From: Vallitalea okinawensis | GTDB taxonomy: Bacteria; Bacillota; Clostridia; Lachnospirales; PQDH01 | Assembly (NCBI RefSeq): GCF_002964605.1 | Contig: NZ_PQDH01000004.1 | Location: forward strand, 124,001 to 188,000 | Length of the DNA stretch: 64,000 nucleotides | Direction: 5' to 3' | Shown: one piece after another, positions 7,917-15,309 of the stretch | Layout of the letters: each line of letters starts with the position of its first letter | How positions within the stretch are numbered: position 1 is the first letter of the stretch | The notes under the pieces: model-generated | The model's database searches: none | The model's input: only the letters and a program-made list of their open reading frames with translations | What the model was told of the DNA's origin: nothing | Position numbers and translations under genes: made by a program

Positions 7917-9026
7917 ATGAGATTTCAAAGGATATGGATAATCAGTTTATTAGCCATCTTAATGGTTCTAACCAGCTGTCAAGCACAAAAAGAAGAAAAA
8001 AATAGTCAGGCTACACTTCAAGTACAAGAGGCAGGGAATCAGACAGTTAAAATTACTGGTTTGTCACAGGGGGATGTCCTGATATCTATAACTGATATAA
8101 AAGAGAGAGAAGCCAAAGATATGACTATAGAATCCATTAGATCCAGTGGAGAAATTAAGAAAAATTCTATTAAAGGTATTTTGCTTCAAGATCTTTTAAA
8201 GGATTATGATAGTTGTGAAGAAGACTTCAGTGCCATACAATTAGTAGCCGGTGACGGTTATTCCATGGTTGTTCCTCTTGAAATAATAAAGAAAAGGGAT
8301 ATTGTTTTAGCATACGAAGTAGATGGTGAACCTCTCGAGGATAAAGCACAGCCATTAATGACAGCTATTCCTGATGAGAGATCCATGTATTGGGTAAAGA
8401 ATTTGGTTGAAATCAATCTGATGAGAGAAGAGGGACAATCTTTAGCTAGACTGATTATAATTGATACAGCAAAAGATCATTTAGAGGCTGTTGACTATAC
8501 TTACTATGATGCTGTTGATAAGGCTATTGCTGTTGAAGAATTATTTACATATTATGATATTGATACTGCTGGCAAAAAGGCTTCCATTAAAGCAAAGGAT
8601 GGTCTAGAAAAAGAGGAAACTATTGAAGTGCTTAAGACTGGCTATTTCAAGATAACAGGTAAAGACACGCCGCTTTTCTTATCACCAGAATTACCTAAGG
8701 GAATGCACATCAAAGAGATTCTAACGATGAGTTATCAAAGTGATGCTTTTATATCATTATCCAGTGCTATGGAGATTTATGAAAAAGTCAAAATTGAGGA
8801 TTATGATGCCATAGAGTTAGCTCCTATCTTAAAAGAGTTAGGTGTGATGGGGGAGGGCAACTATGTGTGTACAGGTTTTGACGGTTATAATTGTGTTTTG
8901 ACTGCTGAACAACTTAACAACAGTTATATTTATGAGCGAGAAGATGCAGGATATATTCTGACATATATGGATGGAGAAAAATGGAGTAAGGTCAAAGGTA
9001 TAGAAACCATAGAACTTGAAAAGTGA
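7917..9026 (+). CDS. lipoprotein with two molybdopterin-binding-fold domains
   Basis: A 369-residue lipoprotein (lipobox LTSC, Cys21). Residues about 40-165 fit the sulfite-oxidase-type molybdopterin-binding fold: IKGILLQDLLKDY, then LVAGDGYSMVVPLEII, and a WVKNLVEI end. Residues about 190-369 look like a second, degenerate copy, with GFDGYNCVL near the end. The Mo-ligating Cys motif of true sulfite oxidases is not visible, so a binding role seems likelier than catalysis. The position behind a Moco riboswitch and before the S component suggests a cofactor-capturing lipoprotein, which is inference. It is tightly packed with its neighbours. Confidence 0.72.
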   Translation: MRFQRIWIISLLAILMVLTSCQAQKEEKNSQATLQVQEAGNQTVKITGLSQGDVLISITDIKEREAKDMTIESIRSSGEIKKNSIKGILLQDLLKDYDSCEEDFSAIQLVAGDGYSMVVPLEIIKKRDIVLAYEVDGEPLEDKAQPLMTAIPDERSMYWVKNLVEINLMREEGQSLARLIIIDTAKDHLEAVDYTYYDAVDKAIAVEELFTYYDIDTAGKKASIKAKDGLEKEETIEVLKTGYFKITGKDTPLFLSPELPKGMHIKEILTMSYQSDAFISLSSAMEIYEKVKIEDYDAIELAPILKELGVMGEGNYVCTGFDGYNCVLTAEQLNNSYIYEREDAGYILTYMDGEKWSKVKGIETIELEK

Positions 9027-9041
9027 TAGCAGGTGAATTTT

Positions 9042-9593
9042 ATGAGACAAAAGCTAAGGTACTTTACCGTTTTTGAAATGATGCTAATTGCATTAATGGC
9101 TAGTTTAGGGATTGCAACCAAGAGTATCATTGTTCCTCTCATCCATATGATTACTGGACCTTTATATATACCAGGTGGATCTTTAGCTGGAGGCTTCTAT
9201 ATGATGTGGCTGATATTAGGAGCAGGATTCATTAATAAGAAGGGAACGGCTACATTAATCGCTCTAGTCCAAGGGGTTATGGTGATGGTTATGGGGTTCT
9301 ATGGTTCACATGGTGCTTTAAGCATTATTAGCTATACATTGCCAGGAATAATGATAGATATTTTCTTACTATTATTTAAAGGACAATGTCGTTCTTTAGG
9401 TGCTTGTTTTTTTGCTTGCATCTTAGCTAATATAACAGGTACTTTTATGAGTAATCTATTATTTTTTAGACTACCCATCATCCCATTATTATTTTCGATA
9501 AGTTTAGCGGCTTTTTCTGGCGGGATAGGAGGCTATATAGCATATTTTCTCATCAATAGATTTCGAGCTTATGAGATTATAGAAAGCGAGTAG
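9042..9593 (+). CDS. ECF transporter S component, substrate unknown
   Basis: A membrane protein of about 183 residues with five to six helices. The stretch IPGGSLAGGFYMMWLILGAG, a following charged loop (INKKGTATL) and GFYGSHGALSIISYTLPG recall YkoE-like S components of ECF vitamin importers, but I would not assign thiamine-type specificity. I chose the ATG at 9042, with AGGTG 6 bases upstream, over the GTG at 9033. The Moco riboswitch and the dedicated A1, A2 and T genes downstream make a complete importer whose substrate is probably linked to the molybdenum cofactor (inference). Confidence 0.82.
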   Translation: MRQKLRYFTVFEMMLIALMASLGIATKSIIVPLIHMITGPLYIPGGSLAGGFYMMWLILGAGFINKKGTATLIALVQGVMVMVMGFYGSHGALSIISYTLPGIMIDIFLLLFKGQCRSLGACFFACILANITGTFMSNLLFFRLPIIPLLFSISLAAFSGGIGGYIAYFLINRFRAYEIIESE

Positions 9594-9602
9594 GTGGTTC
9601 TT

Positions 9603-11027
9603 ATGAAAAAGTACTGGTTAATATGGATCCTAATCTTGATTGGTTTGACTATGTTCTTATGGAGTCAGAGTAAGTCATTCATACCTACAATCAAAATTAT
9701 AGGTGATGTGGAGAATGTTTTGACCTTAGGAACTAATGAGTCAGAGCCTCATATAAAAAATAATAAATATTTTCGCCTTGAAGAAGTCTTAGATGCAGCG
9801 CAACCACGTAATGAGGAGTATAGCTTTATTGTTGTAGGTCATGATGGTGTCATGGTTCAATTAAAGGGAACTACAAAGGAGGATTGTGTTCTACAATTTG
9901 AGAAAGAAGAGGGATGGGTACTTATTGCAGAGAACTATCCTCCTAGTTCTAAGATAAAAGATGTGAAGGAAATAGTCGTTATAGCTGAAGGAAATCTAGG
10001 GGATCAAGGTTTTACTATTTTTTCTCAGAGTACTAATTTAGGTCATATTACACCTGGACAACTTTATTTGCAGTCTTCTTATCGGCTGAATGATATTCAA
10101 GGAAACCCTACTCAAATCGTCGATGATAAAGCGTATAATCTAATTGCCATAAAGGAGAGGAAACTGCTTCCGATTTCTTCATTAATTGAAGCAGGTCAGC
10201 AACAAGTGTTATTCGGTGCCGATGGAACATGTATACCTATTAAAGGTGGATACTTGGAATTATATGAGAACCAAATTAATTATTATGAGCCAGATGAAAG
10301 GTTATACATTTCAGATGTTAAAGGGATGGTATCAGATAATTCAATGGGATCGATTATGGACCTATACTATGATACCCTTCATTATCTAGAAAATAATCAA
10401 CAGGTATTAATACTTTTTTTGGATGGCTTAAGTTATAAACAGTTCAAGCTATCAACCTTTAAAGACTATCAGGTAAATCCAGTGTTATCGGTCTATCAAC
10501 CGGTAACAAATGCTGGTTTCGCTGCAATGATTACAGGTAAATCGCCTAAAGAAAACGGTGTTTTAAATCGTGAGTATAGAGAGTTGCGTGTAGGTAGTAT
10601 CTTTCAAAAAGCTAAGGATTTAGATAAAGAAACCTACCTGGTGGAAGGGGATATTAAAATACTTAACACAGAAGTAGACCCCCTCCTACATATTGATACG
10701 AATAAAAATGGTACCATTGATGATGAAATCTATGAAAAGACTTTAGCTTTGATAGAAGAGGAACCAGATTTATTAATGGCTCATTTTCATAGCATAGACG
10801 ATTTTGGTCATTCTTATGGTCCAATGCATAATAAGACTATGGAGCAAATAGAAGCTATTAATGGTTATGTAACTGAGCTCATTGCTAACTGGGAGGGGTT
10901 TGTTATTATCACATCTGACCACGGCATGCATCAAGAAAAAATAGGAGGCAATCATGGAACAGCTCGTTATGAAGACATGGTTGTTCCCTATATAGTGACT
11001 AAAGGAGGTAAATACAATGAAGAATAA
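9603..11027 (+). CDS. membrane-anchored alkaline-phosphatase-superfamily phosphodiesterase
   Basis: About 474 residues. An N-terminal helix (5-24) anchors it with the bulk outside. Residues about 40-260 look like one or two degenerate moly-binding-like modules (FRLEEVLD with GHDGVMV; later LFGADG). From about 268 it is a type I phosphodiesterase/nucleotide pyrophosphatase domain: FLDG (metal Asp274), VTNAG (nucleophile Thr302), HSIDDFGH, TSDHGMH and NHGT. All metal ligands appear present, so it should hydrolyse phosphoesters or phosphodiesters outside the cell. The ATG at 9603 has AGGTGG upstream; the longer frame starts at a GTG at 9594. It overlaps the next gene by 11 bases. A role in splitting a dinucleotide cofactor is inference. 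Confidence 0.8.
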   Translation: MKKYWLIWILILIGLTMFLWSQSKSFIPTIKIIGDVENVLTLGTNESEPHIKNNKYFRLEEVLDAAQPRNEEYSFIVVGHDGVMVQLKGTTKEDCVLQFEKEEGWVLIAENYPPSSKIKDVKEIVVIAEGNLGDQGFTIFSQSTNLGHITPGQLYLQSSYRLNDIQGNPTQIVDDKAYNLIAIKERKLLPISSLIEAGQQQVLFGADGTCIPIKGGYLELYENQINYYEPDERLYISDVKGMVSDNSMGSIMDLYYDTLHYLENNQQVLILFLDGLSYKQFKLSTFKDYQVNPVLSVYQPVTNAGFAAMITGKSPKENGVLNREYRELRVGSIFQKAKDLDKETYLVEGDIKILNTEVDPLLHIDTNKNGTIDDEIYEKTLALIEEEPDLLMAHFHSIDDFGHSYGPMHNKTMEQIEAINGYVTELIANWEGFVIITSDHGMHQEKIGGNHGTARYEDMVVPYIVTKGGKYNEE

Positions 11028-11532
11028 AGTGGTTGGTATAATCATGGGTATCATTATTGTATGTGTTGTTATATTTGGAATTCTCAACGCTAGAAATTTA
11101 GAAGCTCGAAAAGCTATGCAAAATGATGCTGAACTGAATATAAAAACCAATGGAGAGATTGTTAAGACATACAATTTACAAGCACTCAATGAATTAGGCA
11201 TGGAAGACTTTCAAGCAAATCTTAAAAAGAATGGACAAGAGCCTGTCACATACACCTATACAGGTGTTTTACTTAAAACAGTACTTGAAGATGCTAAGGT
11301 GGACTTAAGTCAGGCAAAGGCTGTAGTGGCAACTGCTGTTGATGGATACTCTAGTGCCATAGCACTTGATAAAGTATTGGAAGAAAACAATGTCTATATA
11401 GCTGTTAAACGAGAAGGTGAAGCTATTGGTAATAAGGAAGACGGTGGCGATGGACCTTATCAGATTATAATTAGTAAAGATCCATTCAGTCAATATTGGT
11501 GTAAATGGGCTATAGAGGTGGATGTTCAATGA
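11017..11532 (+). CDS. membrane-anchored single molybdopterin-binding-fold protein
   Basis: This 171-residue protein has an N-terminal membrane helix (5-24) without a proper lipobox. It is followed by one domain like those of the 7917 lipoprotein: YTGVLLKTVLED, VATAVDGYSSAIAL, and WCKWAIEVDV at the end. It faces outward. No Mo-ligating Cys pattern is evident; the only Cys in the domain is in the terminal WCKW. Its start overlaps the phosphodiesterase end and its stop overlaps the next ATG (ATGA), so translation is coupled to the importer ATPase gene. It is probably a substrate-binding accessory of the importer. Confidence 0.7.
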   Translation: MKNKVVGIIMGIIIVCVVIFGILNARNLEARKAMQNDAELNIKTNGEIVKTYNLQALNELGMEDFQANLKKNGQEPVTYTYTGVLLKTVLEDAKVDLSQAKAVVATAVDGYSSAIALDKVLEENNVYIAVKREGEAIGNKEDGGDGPYQIIISKDPFSQYWCKWAIEVDVQ

Positions 11533-12200
11533 CCCCGCTTTTAGAGTTAAAAGAGATTAACTTCCGATACAGTAATCAACGATTGCAGTTAATACAAGAC
11601 TTAAATTTAGAGTTATATCAAGGAGAGATCATAGCCCTAACCGGACATAGTGGCTGTGGGAAAAGTACTCTTTGCCATATTGCATGTGGGGTTATCCCTA
11701 AATTGATACACAAGCCTTTTGATGGACATGTTTATCTAATGGGTGTAGAGATGGAGAAACTAACTTTAGCTGAGATATCTAAGCGTATGGGAGTTGTCTT
11801 TCAGAATCCAGACTATCAGATTTTCTCTTCGACAGTAGAAGACGAACTAGCTTTTGGTATGGAGAATCACTGTATTAGTAGAGAAGAGATGAGAGATAAA
11901 ATCAAGGAAATAAGTGATTTAATTGGTCTGGCGGACTTGCTTAAAGACAACCCTAATCAGTTATCTGGCGGACAAAAACAGTTGGTAGTATTAGGCTCCA
12001 TCCTTTGCATGGATCCTGATATACTTATACTGGATGAAGCATTTAGTCAGCTGAGCCTTGGAATCAAAAAGCAAATGCTTACTGTATTAATCGAATTGAA
12101 GAAAAGAGGGAAAGGCATTTTAATGATTGACCATCAACTGGAAGACTTACATATTGGTGACCGCCTGCTCCGTATGCAGGAAGGACGGCTAATTGTTTAA
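11529..12200 (+). CDS. ECF transporter ATPase, first subunit
   Basis: A cytoplasmic ABC ATPase of 223 residues energising the ECF importer. Visible motifs: Walker A GHSGCGKST (about 36-44), Q-loop VFQNPDYQIFSSTVEDE, signature LSGGQKQ, Walker B ILILDEAFSQ and the switch His in MIDHQ. The Q-loop sequence is typical of EcfA/CbiO. The start is the ATG at 11529, overlapping the previous stop; the longer frame from 11505 is unlikely. The Walker B Asp-Glu pair is intact, so it should hydrolyse ATP. It pairs with the ATPase gene that follows. Confidence 0.9.
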   Translation: MTPLLELKEINFRYSNQRLQLIQDLNLELYQGEIIALTGHSGCGKSTLCHIACGVIPKLIHKPFDGHVYLMGVEMEKLTLAEISKRMGVVFQNPDYQIFSSTVEDELAFGMENHCISREEMRDKIKEISDLIGLADLLKDNPNQLSGGQKQLVVLGSILCMDPDILILDEAFSQLSLGIKKQMLTVLIELKKRGKGILMIDHQLEDLHIGDRLLRMQEGRLIV

Positions 12201-12213
12201 AGGGAGAAGAGGT

Positions 12214-12888
12214 ATGGAAGGAAAGATATGCTTAAACAACGTATCCTTTCAATATGAGAAGAAGAAGAGCATTCTTCATCACATCAATCTTTCACTCAAC
12301 CAAGGGGAAGTTACTTTCCTTAGGGGAGAAAACGGGTGTGGTAAGACTACCCTAAGTAAGTTATTGATAGGGATACTAAAACCTACAGAAGGCATCGTTA
12401 GCCTTAATGGACAGGATATAAGCCAATTATCTTTACATGAAATTGGTAAAAGTCTAGGTTATTTATTTCAGAATCCAGAGAAGCAACTTTTCGCCTTGAC
12501 TGTTGAAGAAGAACTAGTTTTTTTATCAACCTTACAGAGAGGTGGTCAACAAGAGGTGAAGAATCGGGCTGATAGTCTTTTAAAGCAATTTGATCTTCAC
12601 GATAAGTGTAATCAGTTGATACATACCCTAAGCTACGGTGAAAAACAACGGCTAGCCTTAGCAGCGATCTTAATGAATAATCCTCAGTATATTATTTTGG
12701 ATGAACCAACAACAGGATTGGATATTAAAAGGAAAAAGCAACTGATGAGAATCATAAAGGATCTTAACAATCAGGGGACAGGTTTTCTTATCATTACTCA
12801 CGATGAAGAATTTTCAAAAGAGCTAGGGGAAAGGTTCCTGAACATTAAGAAAGGACGGGTTTATGATAATGAGAATGCATACTATTGA
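12214..12888 (+). CDS. ECF transporter ATPase, second subunit
   Basis: An ABC ATPase of 224 residues: Walker A RGENGCGKTT, Q-loop LFQNPEKQLFALTVEEE, signature LSYGEKQ (a Tyr in place of the usual Gly, as in many EcfA2 proteins), Walker B YIILDEPTTG and the His of ITHDEE. It forms the heterodimeric motor with the preceding ATPase. The ATG at 12214 follows AGGGAGAAGAG; the longer frame begins with a TTG at 12193 inside the upstream gene. Its 3' end overlaps the T-component start. Confidence 0.9.
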   Translation: MEGKICLNNVSFQYEKKKSILHHINLSLNQGEVTFLRGENGCGKTTLSKLLIGILKPTEGIVSLNGQDISQLSLHEIGKSLGYLFQNPEKQLFALTVEEELVFLSTLQRGGQQEVKNRADSLLKQFDLHDKCNQLIHTLSYGEKQRLALAAILMNNPQYIILDEPTTGLDIKRKKQLMRIIKDLNNQGTGFLIITHDEEFSKELGERFLNIKKGRVYDNENAYY

Positions 12889-13609
12889 TCCTCGCACTAA
12901 ACTCATCCTAGTTATTACTTTTTCTACCTCTGCTGTTTTGGTTAATGGCCTTATATGGTTAGTAGCTTTACTGCTACTTGTTATACTTACGTCTTTATGT
13001 ATGGGAGGAAAGTTAAAGCCCCTAATAGTTAAATTAAAAAAGCTTTATATATTACTTATTGGAATAATCATTATACAAAGCATCTTTACAAGAGGTGGAA
13101 ACCCCGTACTTCAAGTTGGTAACCTAAACTTAATAACAGATATAGGGATATGGCGTGGTGTTAATTATCTACTCCGTATAACCATCGTCATATTGTCTGT
13201 CTCCATTTTGATGACCTCTAGTGAGAGGAGATTATTGCAAGGATTAATTCAACTAGGGCTACCCTATGAATTAGCTTATATGGTATCCATAGCTATTCGA
13301 TTTCTGCCTTTACTGAAAGAAGAAATGCAAGATAGTTTAAACGCAATTATGTTAAGGGGCGTGAATCCTAAAGCCATGTCCATGTCAAACAAATTGAAGC
13401 TCTATCAGTATGTATTAACGCCCATTATTTTAGGGGCTTTGAATAAGTCAAAACAGTTAGCTATTTCTATGGAGAGTAGGGGATTTAGAGCTTATCACCA
13501 GCGGACAAGTTTAATAGAATTAAGGTTTCGATGGTTAGATTATGTATTATGTTTGGTGGCAGTAGGAATTTTAGGTTTATATTTAACTATTCGTGTTGTG
13601 GGAGGTTAA
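12863..13609 (+). CDS. ECF transporter T component (EcfT/CbiQ-like)
   Basis: An integral membrane coupling subunit of 248 residues with four to five helices. The N-terminal motif IDPRTKLIL is typical of CbiQ/EcfT, and the two coupling-helix motifs that contact the ATPases are present as MLRGVNPK (about 164) and SMESRGFR (about 209). It overlaps the second ATPase by 26 bases. With the S component at 9042 and both ATPases it completes a dedicated ECF importer. A later ATG at 12875 would give the usual MHTIDPRT start. Confidence 0.9.
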   Translation: MIMRMHTIDPRTKLILVITFSTSAVLVNGLIWLVALLLLVILTSLCMGGKLKPLIVKLKKLYILLIGIIIIQSIFTRGGNPVLQVGNLNLITDIGIWRGVNYLLRITIVILSVSILMTSSERRLLQGLIQLGLPYELAYMVSIAIRFLPLLKEEMQDSLNAIMLRGVNPKAMSMSNKLKLYQYVLTPIILGALNKSKQLAISMESRGFRAYHQRTSLIELRFRWLDYVLCLVAVGILGLYLTIRVVGG

Positions 13610-13610
13610 A

Positions 13611-14372
13611 ATGAAGGTTATATCAGTATACGGTTACTCTGGAACAGGGAAGACCACCACCATTGAAAATATTATAAAGGAATTGAAAAGAAGGCGATAC
13701 AAGGTAGCTTCGGTTAAAGAGATACATTTTGAAGGATTCACGATAGATCAAGAAGGGACCAATACTTATCGACATAAAGAAGCTGGCTCAGAACTGGTTA
13801 CAGCTAGAGGATATACTGAAACGGATATATTGTACCAAGAAAAGCTATCCATTCAGGAGATATTGAATCTATATAAACTTTACGATTATGTGATTATGGA
13901 AGGTGTTACAGATTGTAATTGTCCCAAAATTTTAACTGCCAAAACTGAAGCGGATATAACTACTCGGATTGATGGTCATGTATTTATAATCTCTGGTAGG
14001 ATAGCTAATGAGAAATCCACGTATAAAGAATTGCCTGTTATGAACAGTTTGGATAATATTGAGGAGTTAGTCGATCGAATAGAAGATTATGCTATAGAGC
14101 CATTACCGGATTTTAGTGAAACCTGTTGTGGGTTATGCGGTACCAACTGTAAAGAACATTTGAAGCGAGTGCTTCAAGGAAAAGCTCTATTGTCTCAATG
14201 TAAAATCAAAGATGATAATACAATACGTTTAACAGTAGGTAATAAAGAGCTGGATCTTGTTCCCTTTGTACAAAATATTCTCAGAAATGCTGTCATGGGA
14301 ATAGTAAGTGAGTTAGATGGGTTTTGTGAAGGCAGTGATATTCATATCGAATTGAAGGGTAAATCAATATGA
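13611..14372 (+). CDS. mobB: MobB-like P-loop GTPase with C-terminal Cys cluster
   Basis: A cytoplasmic protein of 253 residues. Walker A GYSGTGKTT (8-16) opens a MobB-type domain (about 1-160) with KEIHFEGFTIDQEGTNTYRH and DYVIMEGV, as in the GTPase that assists attachment of GMP to molybdopterin. A second region has cysteines at 172, 173, 176, 180 and 197 (CCGLCGTNC, then GKALLSQC), suggesting an Fe-S or zinc site; such tails occur in MobB relatives of anaerobes. The ATG at 13611 has GGGAGG upstream; the longer frame from 13593 is unlikely. Its presence ties the operon to molybdopterin independently of the riboswitch. Confidence 0.82.
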   Translation: MKVISVYGYSGTGKTTTIENIIKELKRRRYKVASVKEIHFEGFTIDQEGTNTYRHKEAGSELVTARGYTETDILYQEKLSIQEILNLYKLYDYVIMEGVTDCNCPKILTAKTEADITTRIDGHVFIISGRIANEKSTYKELPVMNSLDNIEELVDRIEDYAIEPLPDFSETCCGLCGTNCKEHLKRVLQGKALLSQCKIKDDNTIRLTVGNKELDLVPFVQNILRNAVMGIVSELDGFCEGSDIHIELKGKSI

Positions 14373-15031
14373 TGACTCCCATTGAAAGGATTGAAAAATA
14401 TAAGAGTAAGAAAAATCACGTCTATGCTGTAGAATTCTCATCTAATGGGGAGAAGAAAAGGGCGGTGCTCAAAGACTTTAATTCCATAGAGAGTAAGCAA
14501 CAAGAAATCTTCTATTTACAGCTTCTTCGTGATCATAATATTAAGGTACCTAAGATTCTTGACCAGCATGACCAAATGATCCTACTGGAGTATTTAGCAG
14601 GAGAATTATTATTGGAACGAATTATCAATCTAGAAGAAAGACAAATTGATCCCGAATTACCAATGGTTAAGGAGGTATTTAACCAGTTACTTTCTTGGTT
14701 AGGTCAATTCTATAGAATTACAGAGAATGTCTTAGAAAAGAAAATGATCTTTGGAGATGTCAACTTTAGAAACTTTATTATAAATGATCATCTATATGGT
14801 TTTGATTTTGAAGATTGCAGAGAAGGATCACCAGAAGAAGATGGAGGAGCAATCTGCGCACATCTTCTAACCTACTATCCTGAATATACATCATGGAAGC
14901 AAAAGGCTTGTGGGGTTTTACAGAGTATCATGATTGAAGACTTTCACTACGAAAAGAACAGATTAGAAAAAGCAACAAATTATTATCTTGATATAATCAA
15001 AGAGCGACGTTCTATCTTCAAGAAGAAATAG
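14369..15031 (+). CDS. kinase-like protein of the APH/RIO fold
   Basis: A small cytoplasmic protein of 220 residues with the core of the aminoglycoside-phosphotransferase/protein-kinase fold: probable ATP-anchoring Lys35 (RAVLKDF), hinge LLEYLAGELLLE, catalytic loop FGDVNFRN (Asp130, Asn135) and metal-binding GFDFED (Asp146). These residues suggest an active kinase. The ATG overlaps the mobB stop, so it belongs to the operon, and a strong terminator follows. Relatives phosphorylate small molecules such as choline, methylthioribose and thiamine, so re-phosphorylation of an imported cofactor is attractive but unproven. A protein-kinase role is the alternative. Confidence 0.65.
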   Translation: MMTPIERIEKYKSKKNHVYAVEFSSNGEKKRAVLKDFNSIESKQQEIFYLQLLRDHNIKVPKILDQHDQMILLEYLAGELLLERIINLEERQIDPELPMVKEVFNQLLSWLGQFYRITENVLEKKMIFGDVNFRNFIINDHLYGFDFEDCREGSPEEDGGAICAHLLTYYPEYTSWKQKACGVLQSIMIEDFHYEKNRLEKATNYYLDIIKERRSIFKKK

Positions 15032-15104
15032 TATAAATCACTTTATAGCATACGACTCAAGAGACTATAATTTCTTAGGGGATATAACTACTTTTATGCT
15101 AATG

Positions 15105-15150
15105 AAATCGTAATATTATGTACATTCAAGACATAATATTACGATTTTTT
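15105..15150 (+). terminator. strong terminator of the Moco-riboswitch operon
   Basis: A perfect 17-bp stem (15105-15121 with 15131-15147) has a 9-base loop and a run of Ts. It separates the cofactor operon from gldA. Confidence 0.9.
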
Positions 15151-15309
15151 TATTACAAAAATACATAATAAATCTATAAAAAAGTACATGATCTTGGAAA
15201 GTTAATTGGATGTAAAATATTTTAGTTTCAATTATACTTAATGCAGTTAAAGTTATAGTCATAGTAATTACAAAGATATGGGATGCAGTTCCCAGGAAGA
15301 GGAGAAGAT

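Noticed and set aside
7917-9026. Naming the lipoprotein a molybdenum oxidoreductase enzyme
   Set aside because: The sulfite-oxidase-like fold is suggested, but no Mo-ligating Cys or heme motif is seen, so an enzymatic name would go beyond the sequence.
10186-10389. A small open frame overlapping the phosphodiesterase gene
   Set aside because: It lies fully inside a conserved domain in another frame and has no SD or recognisable sequence.
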